Assembly: GCA_902805555.1 (NCBI GenBank)
Contig: CADCSY010000120.1
Coordinates: 23,572-87,571 of the forward strand
Reading direction: 5' to 3'
DNA length: 64,000 nucleotides
Source: an uncultured Acidimicrobiales bacterium
GTDB lineage: Bacteria; Actinomycetota; Acidimicrobiia; Acidimicrobiales; CADCSY01
The notes beneath the pieces were generated by a model. That model was not told the DNA's origin and did not search any database. It worked only from the letters and a program-made list of their open reading frames with translations. Both the position numbers and the translations under genes were made by a program. Shown piece by piece: positions 8,502 through 18,297 of this stretch (position 1 is the first letter of the stretch; each line of letters opens with the position of its first letter).

Positions 8502-10112
8502 TCAGGCGGGGCGCAGCAGGAGCGCCGTGTCGGGCTCGATCGTGGCGGGCGCCTCGGCCCCCGACTCCGAGCCGTCCCGGTCGCTCGCCACCTCGACCGA
8601 CCAGTCGCCCTCGACCCCGAGGTCGGCCACGTCGTCGCTGAAGCTGACCGCCACCACCCGCTGGTCGTCGTCCAGCGCCCGCCGCCAGGCGAGGGTGCCA
8701 GGTGCCGAGGGCAGCAGCTCGAGGGTCCCGAGCCTGAGGGCGGGGGAGCCGCGGCGGGCGGCGAGCGCACGGCGGTAGAGGTGGAGCACCGAGGCGGGGT
8801 CGTCCTGCTGCACCGCTGCGCTGCGGATGCCGGCGTCGGGCGGGAACGGGAGCCAGGGGTCGGGGCCCCACCCGTGGCCCGGGTCCGCCGTCCACGGGAT
8901 CGGCGCGCGGCAGCCGTCCCGACCGCCGGGGTCGACGGCCGAGCCGCCAGGGATCACGGCGTCCTCGAGACCGAGCTCCTCGCCTGCGTACACGAACGGG
9001 GTGCCCCTGAGCGTGAGGAGGAGCAGGGTGGCGGCTCGCGCCCTCGCCTCGGTGCCGTACCGGGTCCGGTGGCGGGCGTTGTCGTGGTTGGAGAGCACCC
9101 AGGTGGGCCAGCCCCCGACGGGGTCGACGTGGGCCGCCACCTCCTCGATGCGCCGGCGCCAGGCATCGGCTCGCCACCGGGTGTAGAGCGGCGGGAAGTT
9201 GAACGAGAGGTGGAGCTCGTCCCCGCTGCCGTAGTACTCGGCCACCTTGGCGGTGTCGAGGAGGTAGACCTCGCCCACCACCATCCGATCGCCCGGGTAG
9301 GAGTCGAACAGCGAGCGCAGGTCTCTGAGCAGCTCGTGGGTCCGGGGGTGGTCGTTCGTCGTGGCGTGGGGGAGGGCGGCCTGCTCCGGCGGGTCGTCCC
9401 GGAGCTCGGGGTCCTTGCCGATCGCATGGATCACGTCGGCCCGGATCCCGTCGACGCCCCGGTCGAGCCAGAAGCGGAGCACGTCGTGCATGGCGTCGAC
9501 CACGGCCGGCTCGTCCCAGCTGAGGTCGGGCTGCTCGGGGAGGAACAGGTGGAGGTACCACTGGCCGGTGCCCTCGTCCCACGTCCAGGCGGCGGTGTCG
9601 GCCTCGGGGTCGGGTGGCACCGGGACCCGCCTCGTCTCCCCGGTCTCCGGGTCGCGCTCCCATCGCGCCTCGCCGGTGAACGCCCGCCGCCAGTTGTTCG
9701 GCGGGCCCCCGTCCGGGCCGCTGTCGCGCCACACGTACCAGTCCCGCTTCGGGTTGCCCCGGGACGAGCGCGACTCGATGAACCACGGGTGCTGGTCCGA
9801 GCTGTGGTTGGGCACCCAGTCGATGAGCACCTTGATGCCGCGGTCGTGGGCGTCGGCGAGGAGGCGGTCGAAGTCGTCGAGCGTCCCGAACACCGGATCG
9901 ACGTCGCAGTAGTCACTCACGTCGTAGCCGAAGTCGGCCATGGGCGACCGGAAGAACGGCGAGAGCCAGATGGCGTCGATCCCGAGCCAGACCAGGTGGT
10001 CGAGGCGGCGCCGCACCCCTTCGAGGTCGCCGACGCCGTCCCCGTCGGCGTCGGCGAAGCTGCGCGGGTAGATCTGGTAGATGACAGCGGTCTGCCACCA
10101 GGGCGCGTCCAT
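8502..10112 (-). CDS. GH13 alpha-glucosidase / oligo-1,6-glucosidase family
   Basis: 536-residue retaining glycosidase or glucosyl-transferring enzyme acting on alpha-glucosides in the cytoplasm. GH13 motifs: DWVPNHSS near 98, nucleophile Asp226 in GIRAD, acid/base Glu281 in GEVY, and Asp344 in SNHDN. There is no signal peptide. It would fit cleavage of sugars imported by the permeases at the window start, though it is 5 kb away and on the other strand. A TAGGGT box (plus-strand complement at 10120-10125) ends 7 bases before the ATG, a leaderless arrangement. Sucrose or trehalose specificity cannot be excluded. Confidence 0.92.
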   Translation of the reverse strand: MDAPWWQTAVIYQIYPRSFADADGDGVGDLEGVRRRLDHLVWLGIDAIWLSPFFRSPMADFGYDVSDYCDVDPVFGTLDDFDRLLADAHDRGIKVLIDWVPNHSSDQHPWFIESRSSRGNPKRDWYVWRDSGPDGGPPNNWRRAFTGEARWERDPETGETRRVPVPPDPEADTAAWTWDEGTGQWYLHLFLPEQPDLSWDEPAVVDAMHDVLRFWLDRGVDGIRADVIHAIGKDPELRDDPPEQAALPHATTNDHPRTHELLRDLRSLFDSYPGDRMVVGEVYLLDTAKVAEYYGSGDELHLSFNFPPLYTRWRADAWRRRIEEVAAHVDPVGGWPTWVLSNHDNARHRTRYGTEARARAATLLLLTLRGTPFVYAGEELGLEDAVIPGGSAVDPGGRDGCRAPIPWTADPGHGWGPDPWLPFPPDAGIRSAAVQQDDPASVLHLYRRALAARRGSPALRLGTLELLPSAPGTLAWRRALDDDQRVVAVSFSDDVADLGVEGDWSVEVASDRDGSESGAEAPATIEPDTALLLRPA

Positions 10113-10169
10113 CGGCCGAACCCTAGCGACGGCGCCCGGGGTGCCCGTCTGACCGGGGTGGCGGGCGAG

Positions 10170-10175
10170 TATGCT
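10170..10175 (+). promoter_or_regulatory. -10 box for the small acidic gene / typA unit
   Basis: TATGCT sits about 40 bases before the GTG at 10216. An AGGGAGAG ribosome-binding site lies at 10203-10210. No good -35 box is evident. Confidence 0.4.
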
Positions 10176-10215
10176 CGCCTGCGGTCCCCGTCTGCGAACA
10201 CTAGGGAGAGCCGCC

Positions 10216-10428
10216 GTGAAAAAGGGTCGGCATCGGCGCTACGAAGAGGCGCGTGCGGTCAAGCACACGTCGACCGAGCTGCGGCTCGACGACATCGGCT
10301 TCACGGAGAAGGTCGCAGATCTCCCCGTGCCGCCTGAGGAAGAGAATGATGAGTACGCCGACATCGCCGCCCGCTACGGGGCCTTCGACGACGAGGACGA
10401 GCAAGAGCCTGCCGACGACGAGCGCTGA
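10216..10428 (+). CDS. Small acidic protein of unknown function
   Basis: 70 residues: a basic start ([18 protein letters not shown]) followed by an acidic tail rich in Asp and Glu. GTG start chosen because AGGGAGAG lies five bases upstream. An in-frame start at 10171 would sit in the promoter region. No family recognised. The last 80 bases overlap the probable start of typA in another frame, which would couple the two. Intermediate confidence, because codon bias in the overlap supports both frames only weakly. Confidence 0.55.
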   Translation: MKKGRHRRYEEARAVKHTSTELRLDDIGFTEKVADLPVPPEEENDEYADIAARYGAFDDEDEQEPADDER

Positions 10429-12256
10429 CGCCTCCCGCCCCGGCTCCCGGGGGGCGCAGCTGCGCAACGTCGCACTGGTCGCACACGTCGACCACGGCAA
10501 GACCACCCTCGTGGATGCGATCCTCCGCGCCGGTGGCACCTTCGCGGAGCACGCAGCGGTCATCGACCGGGTCATGGACTCCAACGACCAGGAGAAGGAG
10601 CGAGGGATCACGATCCTCGCCAAGTCGGCGAGCGTCATGTGGCGGGGCGTCAAGATCAACCTCGTCGACACCCCCGGCCACGCCGACTTCGGCGGCGAGG
10701 TGGAGCGGGCGCTGACGATGGTCGACGGCGTGCTGCTGCTCGTCGACGCGGCCGAGGGCCCGTTGCCCCAGACCCGCTACGTGCTCTCCAAGGCCGTCGC
10801 AGCAGATCTCCCGGCCGTCGTGGTGATCAACAAGGTCGACCGGGCCGACGCCCGTCCCGACGAGGTCCTCGACGAGGTGTACCAGCTCTTCATGGACCTC
10901 GAGGTCCCCGACCACCACATCGACTTCCCGGTGCTGTCGGCCGTCGCCCGTGAGGGCAAGGTGACGGTCGGCATCGGCATGCCCGGTGACGACGCCGACC
11001 TCGCGCCGCTGCTCGACGCCATCCTCCACACCGTCCCCGCCCCCCTCGGCGACCCCGAGGCCCCGCTCCAGGCCCTGGTGACGAACCTCGACGCGTCCGA
11101 CTACCTCGGACGGCTGGCCATCGGCCGGGTCATGCGCGGCACCTTGCACGCCGGCCGCCAGGTGGCGGTGATCAAGGGTGGCGACGCCGCCACGATCGTG
11201 AAGAAGCCGTCGAAGGTGCTGGGGATCGCCGGCCTCGAGCGGGCCGAGGTCGACCGGATCGTCGCCGGCGACGTCTTCGTCCTGGCCGGGCTGCCCGACG
11301 TCGAGATCGGCGACACCATCGCCGACCCGTCCGACCCCGACCCGTTGCCCCGCCTCACCGTCGACGAGCCGGTGCTGCGCATGACGTTCGGGCCCAACAC
11401 CTCGCCGATCTCCGGCAAGGAGGGCACGTACGTCACGTCCCGCCACATCCGCGACCGCCTGGCCCGCGAGGTGCTCGGCAACGTCGCCATCAAGGTGGAG
11501 GACACCGAGTCGCCCGACATCATCCAGGTCGCAGGTCGGGGCGAGCTGCAGCTGGCCGTGCTCATCGAGACCATGCGCCGCGAGGGCTACGAGCTCGAGG
11601 TGAGCCGGCCCGAGGTCATCACGAAGGACATCGACGGCAAGCGCCACGAGCCGCTCGAGGAAGGCGTGGCCGACGTCCCCGACGACCACGTCGGGACGGT
11701 CACCCAGGCGCTGGCCCCACGCAAGGGCAAGGTGGTCGACATGCGCCCGGGTGACCCCGGCCGCACCCTGATCACCTTCGAGGCGCCGGCGCGAGGCCTT
11801 CTCGGCCTGCGCACCGAGCTGCTGACCGCGACCCGGGGCACGATCCTGCTGCACACCCGCCACCGGGGCTGGACGCCGTGGGTGGGCGACCTGCCGAGCC
11901 GGAAGGGCGGCGCCATGATCGCCGACCGCAGCGGGGTGAGCACCGCCTACGCCCTCGACAACCTGCAGCTGCGGGGCGAGCTCCTCGTCGGGCCGGGCGA
12001 GACCGTCTACGAGGGCATGGTCATCGGCGAGAACAGCCGGGCCGGCGACATGGTGGTCAACTGCGTCCGTGAGAAGCAGAAGACCAACATCCGCACGCAC
12101 GCGGCAGACGACGCCGTGAAGCTGCCGCCGCCCCGTGAGCTGACCATCGAGTCCTCGATCGAGATGATCACCGACGACGAGCTCGTGGAGATCACGCCCG
12201 GCAACCTGCGGGTCCGCAAGCGCAGGCTGCGGGAGCAGGACCGCCGCAGGGGCTAG
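10349..12256 (+). CDS. typA: Translational GTPase TypA/BipA
   Basis: Ribosome-associated GTPase of the elongation-factor family, about 635 residues, linked to ribosome assembly and stress adaptation. G-domain motifs: HVDHGKTT (G1), the RGIT switch, [14 protein letters not shown] (G3) and NKVDR (G4). EF-G-like domains III and V and the TypA C-terminal region (from [18 protein letters not shown]) follow. The start is uncertain: adjacent ATGs at 10346 and 10349 lie after GAGGAAGAG inside the upstream small gene, and no ATG or GTG lies closer to the conserved [14 protein letters not shown]. The first 30 residues are low-complexity and probably unstructured. Confidence 0.93.
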   Translation: MSTPTSPPATGPSTTRTSKSLPTTSADASRPGSRGAQLRNVALVAHVDHGKTTLVDAILRAGGTFAEHAAVIDRVMDSNDQEKERGITILAKSASVMWRGVKINLVDTPGHADFGGEVERALTMVDGVLLLVDAAEGPLPQTRYVLSKAVAADLPAVVVINKVDRADARPDEVLDEVYQLFMDLEVPDHHIDFPVLSAVAREGKVTVGIGMPGDDADLAPLLDAILHTVPAPLGDPEAPLQALVTNLDASDYLGRLAIGRVMRGTLHAGRQVAVIKGGDAATIVKKPSKVLGIAGLERAEVDRIVAGDVFVLAGLPDVEIGDTIADPSDPDPLPRLTVDEPVLRMTFGPNTSPISGKEGTYVTSRHIRDRLAREVLGNVAIKVEDTESPDIIQVAGRGELQLAVLIETMRREGYELEVSRPEVITKDIDGKRHEPLEEGVADVPDDHVGTVTQALAPRKGKVVDMRPGDPGRTLITFEAPARGLLGLRTELLTATRGTILLHTRHRGWTPWVGDLPSRKGGAMIADRSGVSTAYALDNLQLRGELLVGPGETVYEGMVIGENSRAGDMVVNCVREKQKTNIRTHAADDAVKLPPPRELTIESSIEMITDDELVEITPGNLRVRKRRLREQDRRRG

Positions 12257-12296
12257 GAGCCGGCCGGGGCGGCGACCGGGACGACAGGAGGCATGC

Positions 12297-13556
12297 GTGG
12301 CCACCTTCCAGCTCGTCTCGCGGACGGGCCACCCCGACTTCCTCGACCTCCCCTGGGACGAGCCGCTGGCGGCGTGGGGGTCCGACCGCATGGTCGACGT
12401 GGCCCGGGGCATCTCGCGCCACGTCGTGCGCTTCGTCACCTACGACGGGGCCGTCTACGCCGTCAAGGAGATCGGCCACGCCCTGGCCGGGCACGAGTAC
12501 CGCCTGCTCAGGTCGCTGGCCGAGGCGGGCCTCCCGGTGGTCGAGGCGGTCGGCGTGGTCGACGGCCGCCGGGCCGCCGACGGCTCCCCGCTCGACGCCG
12601 CCCTCATCACCCGCCACCTCGCCTTCTCGCTGCCGTACCGCTACCTCTTCGGGGGGCGGGGCGTGGCCGACCTCAGGAGCCGCCTCCTCGACGCCCTCGC
12701 CGTCCTCCTCGTGCGGCTCCACCTGGAGGGGTTCTGGTGGGGCGACTGCTCGCTGTCGAACACCTTGTTCCGCCGCGACGCCGGCGCCCTGTCCGCATAC
12801 CTGGTCGACGCCGAGACCGGCGAGCTGCGGGCCGACCTCTCGCAGGGCCAGCGCCTCCACGACCTCGCCATCGCCACCGAGAACGTCGCAGGGGAGATCA
12901 TGGACCTGGCCGCCGCCTCCCGCCTGCCGTCCGACGTCGACGCAGCCGAGGCGGTGGCGGAGCTCGAGCGCCGGTACCTCGGGCTCTGGGACGAGGTGAC
13001 GAGGGAGGAGGAGTTCGGCGCAGGGGAGCGCTACCGGGTCGACCGGCGCCTCGAGCGGCTCAACGACATGGGCTTCGACGTCGAGGAGCTCGAGCTGGTG
13101 TCGAGCGCCGGGGGCGACCGGTTGCGGCTCCAACCCCGGGTCGTCGAGCTCGGGCACCACCGCCGGCGCCTGCGCCAGCTCACCGGCCTCGACGTGCAGG
13201 AGAACCAGGCCCGCCGGCTCCTCAACGACATCCTCGGCTACCGGGCCCACCTGGAGCGTGCCGAGGGCGTCACCCTGCCCGAGGCAGTGGCCGCCTACCG
13301 GTGGCTGAGCGAGGTGTACGAGCCGATCACCGCCGCCATCCCGGGCGACCAGCGCTCGAAGCTCGAGCTGGCGGAGACGTTCCACGAGGTGCTGGAGCAC
13401 CGGTGGTTCCTGTCGGAGGCAGCCGGCGCCGACATCGGCAACGCCGCTGCGCTCCGTTCCTACCTCGACTCGGTGCTGCCGTTCGTTCCCGAGGAGGCCA
13501 GCGTGCTGCCGGCTGCACCTGACGAGGAGGAGGGCGCCGGGGGAGCCGCCGGATGA
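12297..13556 (+). CDS. DUF4032 protein with kinase-like N-terminal fold
   Basis: 419 residues, actinobacterial family of unknown function. The N-terminal half resembles lipopolysaccharide/small-molecule kinases: YAVKEIG (ATP-lysine-like), HLEGFWWGDCSLSNTLF (catalytic-loop-like GDxxxxN) and YLVDAETGEL (DFG-like). The C-terminal half, from about residue 230, matches DUF4032 as I recall it. GTG at 12297 is favoured because AGGAGG at 12286-12291 lies five bases upstream; the ATG at 12293 is in another frame. Substrate unknown; whether it is an active kinase is not established. Confidence 0.8.
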   Translation: MATFQLVSRTGHPDFLDLPWDEPLAAWGSDRMVDVARGISRHVVRFVTYDGAVYAVKEIGHALAGHEYRLLRSLAEAGLPVVEAVGVVDGRRAADGSPLDAALITRHLAFSLPYRYLFGGRGVADLRSRLLDALAVLLVRLHLEGFWWGDCSLSNTLFRRDAGALSAYLVDAETGELRADLSQGQRLHDLAIATENVAGEIMDLAAASRLPSDVDAAEAVAELERRYLGLWDEVTREEEFGAGERYRVDRRLERLNDMGFDVEELELVSSAGGDRLRLQPRVVELGHHRRRLRQLTGLDVQENQARRLLNDILGYRAHLERAEGVTLPEAVAAYRWLSEVYEPITAAIPGDQRSKLELAETFHEVLEHRWFLSEAAGADIGNAAALRSYLDSVLPFVPEEASVLPAAPDEEEGAGGAAG

Positions 13557-13575
13557 GGTCCCGGCGGGCCCGGCC

Positions 13576-14337
13576 TCACCCCCGACCGCTCGCGCGGCGC
13601 CGGCGGACGGCGGGGTGGGGGAGGACGGTCGTCGACGCGCACCGCCGGGCGAGGGCCTCCAGCAGCAGCTCGTAGACGTGGTCGCCGCACATGAGCTCGA
13701 TCTCGCGGCGCATCGTGGCGAGGACCGTGCCGTCCCCCACGAAGGCGTCGTCGCTCTCGGTGCACCACCACGCGAAGTCCTCGCCGCCCTCGCCCCAGTC
13801 CCGCCGCTTCCACTCCCGCAGCGTGGACGTCACGTGGCCGAGCTCGTCGGTGCTGTCGACCCGGCGCAGGGGCAGCTGCCAGCACACGTCCGGCTTGGTC
13901 TCGGCGTGGTGGAGGCCCCGCCGCTCGGCGGCCACGTGCAGCGCGCAGCCGGCCCCGGCGGGGAACCCGGGCCGGTTGAGCAGGATGCAGGCACCGTCGT
14001 GCAGGCGGGTCTGCCAGGACCCTCCCGACTCCAGGACGGTCGCCCCCCGACGGCGACCGACCGCGCGGTGCTGCCACTCGTCGGGCTCGAGGGTGGCGAC
14101 GACCGCCTCAACGCGCTCTCGGTCGGTTGCGTCGCTGAAGTGGGCGCCGTGGCTGCAGCACCCCTCGGAGAGGTGGGTGGCGTCCTCCGGGAGCACGCCC
14201 CGGCAGCCCCGCCCGAAGATGCACGTCCAGCGGCTGAGGAGGAACGTGACGTCGAAGGTCCACGTCCGTGCCTCGTCGGGGTCCTCGAAGCTCAACCACT
14301 CGTGGAGGTCGAGCGGTGCCGCGGTCACCGTGGCCAC
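13576..14337 (-). CDS. Conserved protein with cysteine cluster, function unknown
   Basis: About 253 residues with many Cys: C39 and C45 in CIFGRGC, C60-C61 in GCCSHGAHF, then further Cys in GACILL, GAGCAL, DVCWQL, WWCTES and LMCGD. The pattern suggests metal or iron-sulfur binding and is loosely reminiscent of cysteine-cluster (YkgJ-like) proteins, but I cannot assign a family. GTG starts at 14337 or 14328 are both possible. A 14-codon Pro-rich ORF just upstream ends in a GTGA overlap with the 14328 start. Convergent with the DUF4032 gene 19 bases away. Confidence 0.7.
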   Translation of the reverse strand: MATVTAAPLDLHEWLSFEDPDEARTWTFDVTFLLSRWTCIFGRGCRGVLPEDATHLSEGCCSHGAHFSDATDRERVEAVVATLEPDEWQHRAVGRRRGATVLESGGSWQTRLHDGACILLNRPGFPAGAGCALHVAAERRGLHHAETKPDVCWQLPLRRVDSTDELGHVTSTLREWKRRDWGEGGEDFAWWCTESDDAFVGDGTVLATMRREIELMCGDHVYELLLEALARRCASTTVLPHPAVRRRRASGRG

Positions 14338-14390
14338 CGCGACGGACCGGGCCTGGGTGTCGGGGGCATCGGCCGCCGATGGTAGGGCGC

Positions 14391-14396
14391 TACGGT
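14391..14396 (+). promoter_or_regulatory. -10 box of a probable leaderless promoter
   Basis: TACGGT ends eight bases before the GTG at 14405. A minus-strand TACCAT box for the divergent cysteine-cluster gene lies at 14379-14384, so the two promoters sit back to back. Confidence 0.45.
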
Positions 14397-14404
14397 TCGG
14401 CCTC

Positions 14405-14608
14405 GTGGCAGGCGAGCTCGACGACATCAGGGGGCGGCTCGAGGGCATCAGCGAGGAGCTCGCCGACCTCGCCATCCTCCGCCTGCGCGACTGCGTCGTC
14501 ACCGGGGGGGGCGAGCTGCCGGTCGACGAGAAGCTGCTGACCCGCGCCCGGAGGGCGGTCGAGAAGGCGGTGCACATCCTCAGCGAGGTCGACGTCGACG
14601 ACGACTGA
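14405..14608 (+). CDS. Small helical protein, function unknown
   Basis: 67 residues starting MAGELDDIRGRLEGISEELA. It is predicted to be mostly helical, possibly coiled-coil, with an acidic C-terminus (EVDVDDD). GTG start supported by the TACGGT box eight bases upstream. Divergent from the cysteine-cluster gene and convergent with the LOG family gene. No family recognised; coding character is supported by amphipathic heptads and high third-position GC. Confidence 0.6.
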   Translation: MAGELDDIRGRLEGISEELADLAILRLRDCVVTGGGELPVDEKLLTRARRAVEKAVHILSEVDVDDD

Positions 14609-14636
14609 CGGGCTGGCCGTCGGTGCACCGGGGCGG

Positions 14637-15761
14637 TCAGGGCTCGGGGTGCCCGGCCTCCTCGTGCTGGGCCACGGCGTCGCCCTCGGCCACGGTCGGG
14701 GGCTTGGCCCCGACGGGGGGCGCCGTCTCCAGGCCGTTGCAGCGGTCGATCAGCTGGCGCAGGCGGCCCATCTTGCGCCGGTCGAAGCGCAGGGCGAGGC
14801 GGGGCAGGTCGAGGTGGTCGGCGCCGGAGACCTCAGGCGGGAAGGGGCGGGCCCGGTCGATCCGACCGGAGACGGCGAGGTCCGCGAACTCGTCGGCGAG
14901 GGCCGCGATCTCCTCGTCGGTGGGCGCTGACCTGACGCGCAGGACGAGCCTGTCGCCGACGTAGCGCAACGAGTGGAAGTTGCGGTAGAAGCGCTCGATC
15001 TCCGCCACCGCCTCGTCCACGTCGTCGGTGATCCGGTACAGGGACCGGTCGGCCGGCGCGATCATCCCGTTGCCCGCGACCTCCTCCTCCACGAAGCGCT
15101 GCCAGCCCCGCCAGTACGTCCCGTCGGGCGTGTCCAGCAGGACGATCGGCACCGGCTGGGCCTTGCCCGTCTGGACCAGGGTGAGCAGCTCGAACGCCTC
15201 GTCCAGGGTGCCGAAGCCCCCGGGGAGCGACACGAAGGCAGCCGACTCCTTCATGAGCATGAGCTTGCGGGTGAAGAAGTACTTCATCTCGATGAGCTTC
15301 GGGTCACCGGCGATGAACTCGTTCGCCCCGGTCTCGAACGGGAGCCGGATGAGGACGCCGATGGAGTTGTCCCGGCCCGCCCCCTCCATGCCCGCCTCCA
15401 TGATCCCGGGGCCGGCACCGGTCACGATCATCCAACCCCGCTCGGCGAGCGCGGCGGCGACCTCGAAGGTCTGCGGGTACAGCGGGTCGTCCCGCCGCGT
15501 CCTCGCCGACCCGAAGATCGTCACCTTGTTCACGTCGCGGTAGGGCGCGAAGAGGGCGAACGCGTTCCGCATCTCCTTCAGCGCTGCGTTCGTGATCTTC
15601 AGGTCGAGGCGGTCGGCCTCGTCCCCGGCCAGGAGGATCCCCGACGTGAGGATCTCGAAGAGCTGGTCGCGGTCGCGATCGGCGCCGGCGGCGTCGAGGA
15701 GCGTCACGAGCTGGCGGTCCAGCTCGTCGTCGCCCGTCCGGTAGCGAGGGAGGTTCGACAT
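14637..15761 (-). CDS. LOG family / TIGR00730 Rossmann-fold protein (long form)
   Basis: 374 residues. The core GSARTRRDDPLYP, GAGPGIMEAGMEGA and PGGFGTLDE (180-188) is the nucleotide-binding signature of the LOG/lysine-decarboxylase-like family, whose characterised members hydrolyse cytokinin ribotides or other nucleoside monophosphates. About 75 residues precede the core and about 100 follow it, so it is longer than minimal LOG. ATG start at 15761. The gene diverges from a small zinc-ribbon gene 37 bases away. Exact substrate unknown. Confidence 0.88.
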   Translation of the reverse strand: MSNLPRYRTGDDELDRQLVTLLDAAGADRDRDQLFEILTSGILLAGDEADRLDLKITNAALKEMRNAFALFAPYRDVNKVTIFGSARTRRDDPLYPQTFEVAAALAERGWMIVTGAGPGIMEAGMEGAGRDNSIGVLIRLPFETGANEFIAGDPKLIEMKYFFTRKLMLMKESAAFVSLPGGFGTLDEAFELLTLVQTGKAQPVPIVLLDTPDGTYWRGWQRFVEEEVAGNGMIAPADRSLYRITDDVDEAVAEIERFYRNFHSLRYVGDRLVLRVRSAPTDEEIAALADEFADLAVSGRIDRARPFPPEVSGADHLDLPRLALRFDRRKMGRLRQLIDRCNGLETAPPVGAKPPTVAEGDAVAQHEEAGHPEP

Positions 15762-15786
15762 GGGCGGCCAGCGTTGCACGCCCGGG

Positions 15787-15792
15787 TACGTT
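15787..15792 (+). promoter_or_regulatory. -10 box of a probable leaderless promoter
   Basis: TACGTT ends six bases before the GTG start at 15799. Confidence 0.5.
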
Positions 15793-15798
15793 CCATCC

Positions 15799-15987
15799 GT
15801 GGCAGACGGCGAGGCCCGCAGCTGCAGCCGCTGCGGCGAGCAGGCGACGGTGGTGGCCGGGGGCGTCCCCCCGGACTGGTCCGTCGGCACCGACCGGGGC
15901 GGGGTGTCGTTCCTGTGCGCGACCTGCACCCGTGCGAACCTGCGCTCGATCGAGGGCAAGCTCGACGAGGGGTGGTGGGAGGGCTGA
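15799..15987 (+). CDS. Small zinc-ribbon-like protein
   Basis: 62 residues with paired CxxC motifs, C9/C12 (CSRC) and C40/C43 (CATC), spaced as in a treble-clef or ribbon zinc site. C-terminus NLRSIEGKLDEGWWEG. GTG start chosen for the TACGTT box six bases upstream; an upstream in-frame ATG at 15760 would overlap the LOG start codon. Function unknown. Convergent with fbiC, 13 bases away. Confidence 0.65.
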   Translation: MADGEARSCSRCGEQATVVAGGVPPDWSVGTDRGGVSFLCATCTRANLRSIEGKLDEGWWEG

Positions 15988-16000
15988 GGCTCCGACCGGC

Positions 16001-18292
16001 TCAGGCCGAGGTGGCGGTGGCGGTGGAGGGCCGGCCGTAGAGCGTGGTGCGCTGCTCGAGGCGGCGGCCGATCGGCTCGACCCACGAGCGGAACGTGTCC
16101 TCGTCCATGGCCTGGCCGTGGGTGGCGCCCGCAGCACGAGAGATGTTCTCGTCCATGAGGGTGCCGCCGAGGTCGTTGGCGCCGGCGGCGAGGACCTGCC
16201 GGGAGCCCTCTCGGCCCATCTTCACCCACGACACCTGGATGTTGTCGATCCAGCCGTGGTAGGCGATGCGCCCGACGGCATGCATCAGCAGCGCCTCCCG
16301 GAACGTCGGCCCCCGACGTGACCGGCGCTGCAGGTACATCGGGGCCGCCATGTGGACGAACGGCAGGGGCACGAACTCGGTGAAGCCGCCCGTCTCCTTC
16401 TGGAGGTCCCTCGTGCGGATCAGGTGGCGGGCCCAGTGCCTCGGCGCCTCGATGCTGCCGAACATGATCGTGACGTTGGAGCGCAGGCCGACGCCGTGGG
16501 CGGTCCGGTGGGCTTCGAGCCACTCCTCGGTGTTCACCTTGTCGGCGCACAGCGTGGCCCGGATCTCGTCGTCGAGGATCTCCGCTGCGGTGCCGGGCAG
16601 CGTCTTGAGCCCGGCGGCCATCAGGCGCTGGAGGTACTGGCCGAGGGGCTCGCCGTTGCGCTTGGCGCCCTCGGTGACCTCCAGGGCGGTGAAGCCGTGG
16701 ATGTGGATCTGCGGTGCGACGGCGGTCACCGCCTCGGTCACGTGCAGGTAGTAGTCGCCGTCGAAGTCGGGGTGGATGCCCCCCTGGAGGCACACCTCGC
16801 TGGCCCCCGCCTCGACCGCCTCGAGCACCCGGCCCTGGATGTCCTCCAGCGTGAGGAGGTACGGCTTGCCCCGCAGGTTCAGCGAGAGCGGGCCCTTGGA
16901 GAACGCGCAGAACCTGCACTTGAAGGTGCAGACGTTGGTGTAGTTGATGTTGCGGTTCGCCACCCAGGTGACGGCGTCGCCCACGACGGCGGCCCTCAGC
17001 TCGTCCGCCACCGCGGCCACGGCCGCCACCTCGGGGCCCCTCGCCGAGAACAGGGTGACGATCTCCGCCTCCCCGACCTCCTGGCCGAGGCGGACGCCGG
17101 CGAGCACCTCGGCCACCGCCCCGGTCGCCGCCGCCGCGGTCGGGAGGAGCGTCGGCGGTGCGACCTCGCCGCCCGAGCTCCACGGGTGGTCGCGCCCCAG
17201 CGCCTCTGCGTCGGCCCGGTCCATGACCGGGAAGCGCATGGCCGGATCCAGCCACCGCTCCGGGTCCTCGGCGTACGTCGGGTAGATCGTGAGCCGGGGG
17301 GCCAGGGCGTGGCCACGGGCCTCTGTGGCGGTCGCCAGCTTCGCCAGGGCGGGCCACGGGCGCTCCGGGTTCACGTGGTCGGGGGTGACCGGCGAGACGC
17401 CGCCCCAGTCGTCGATGCCGGCGTCGAGCAGCCGGCCGAAGTCGTCGCTGAGGTTGGGCGGGGCCTGGAGGTGGATCTCGGGCGGCAGCACGAGCCTGGC
17501 CGCCGCCACGCTCCACAGGTACTCGTCCTCAGGGCAGGGCGGCGCCTTGTGCATCGACGTGCCCGGCTTCGGGAGGAAGTTCTGGACGATCACCTCCTGG
17601 ACGTGGCCGTGCCGGGCGTGGCTGGCGGCGATCGCCTCGAGCGCCACGAGGCGGTCCTCCCGGGTCTCGCCGATGCCGACCAGGATCCCGGTGGTGAACG
17701 GGATGGCGAGCGCGCCTGCTGCCTCGAGGGTCGCCAGGCGCCGCGCCGGCTCCTTGTCGGGCGAGCCCCGGTGGGCCTCGAGGTCGGGGCGCAGGGACTC
17801 GAGCATCATCCCCTGGCTGGCGCTGACCGGGCGGAGGGAGGCGAGCTCGGCTGCGGAGAGGGCGCCGGCGTTGGCGTGGGGGAGCAACCCCGTCTCCTCG
17901 ACCACGAGCCGGCACATGGCTGCCAGGTAGGCGACCGTCGTGTCGTAGCCGTGCTCGGCGAGCCACGCTGCCGCCTCCGGGTAGCGCAGCTCCGGGCGCT
18001 CGCCCAGTGTGAACAGCGCCTCGTGGCAGCCGGCGGCGGCCCCGGCCCGTGCGATCCCGAGGACCTGCTCGGGTGACAGGTAGGGCGCCTGCACCCGCGC
18101 CGGCGGCTGGGCGAAGGTGCAGTAGCCGCACCGGTCCCGGCAGAGGTGGGTGAGGGGGATGAAGACCTTGGGCGAGAACGTGACCCTCCGGCCGTGGCTG
18201 TCGTCGCGCACCGACGCCGCCTCGGCCAGGAGCCGGTCGAGGGGCGACGCCAGCAGGGGCGCGTGGGCGGGCAGGACGGCGTCGAGGGGCAC
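16001..18292 (-). CDS. fbiC: Bifunctional FO synthase (CofG-CofH fusion)
   Basis: 763-residue fusion of two radical-SAM enzymes that build FO, the deazaflavin chromophore of coenzyme F420, from tyrosine and a flavin precursor. The N-terminal CofG half binds a 4Fe-4S cluster through CRDRCGYC (C51, C55, C58). The C-terminal CofH half has CTFKCRFC near residue 455. GTG start at 18292, five bases after the HxlR gene, so the two are probably cotranscribed. Somewhat shorter than the mycobacterial enzyme. Its presence implies F420-dependent enzymes elsewhere in the genome. Confidence 0.95.
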   Translation of the reverse strand: MPLDAVLPAHAPLLASPLDRLLAEAASVRDDSHGRRVTFSPKVFIPLTHLCRDRCGYCTFAQPPARVQAPYLSPEQVLGIARAGAAAGCHEALFTLGERPELRYPEAAAWLAEHGYDTTVAYLAAMCRLVVEETGLLPHANAGALSAAELASLRPVSASQGMMLESLRPDLEAHRGSPDKEPARRLATLEAAGALAIPFTTGILVGIGETREDRLVALEAIAASHARHGHVQEVIVQNFLPKPGTSMHKAPPCPEDEYLWSVAAARLVLPPEIHLQAPPNLSDDFGRLLDAGIDDWGGVSPVTPDHVNPERPWPALAKLATATEARGHALAPRLTIYPTYAEDPERWLDPAMRFPVMDRADAEALGRDHPWSSGGEVAPPTLLPTAAAATGAVAEVLAGVRLGQEVGEAEIVTLFSARGPEVAAVAAVADELRAAVVGDAVTWVANRNINYTNVCTFKCRFCAFSKGPLSLNLRGKPYLLTLEDIQGRVLEAVEAGASEVCLQGGIHPDFDGDYYLHVTEAVTAVAPQIHIHGFTALEVTEGAKRNGEPLGQYLQRLMAAGLKTLPGTAAEILDDEIRATLCADKVNTEEWLEAHRTAHGVGLRSNVTIMFGSIEAPRHWARHLIRTRDLQKETGGFTEFVPLPFVHMAAPMYLQRRSRRGPTFREALLMHAVGRIAYHGWIDNIQVSWVKMGREGSRQVLAAGANDLGGTLMDENISRAAGATHGQAMDEDTFRSWVEPIGRRLEQRTTLYGRPSTATATSA

Positions 18293-18297
18293 GTGGT

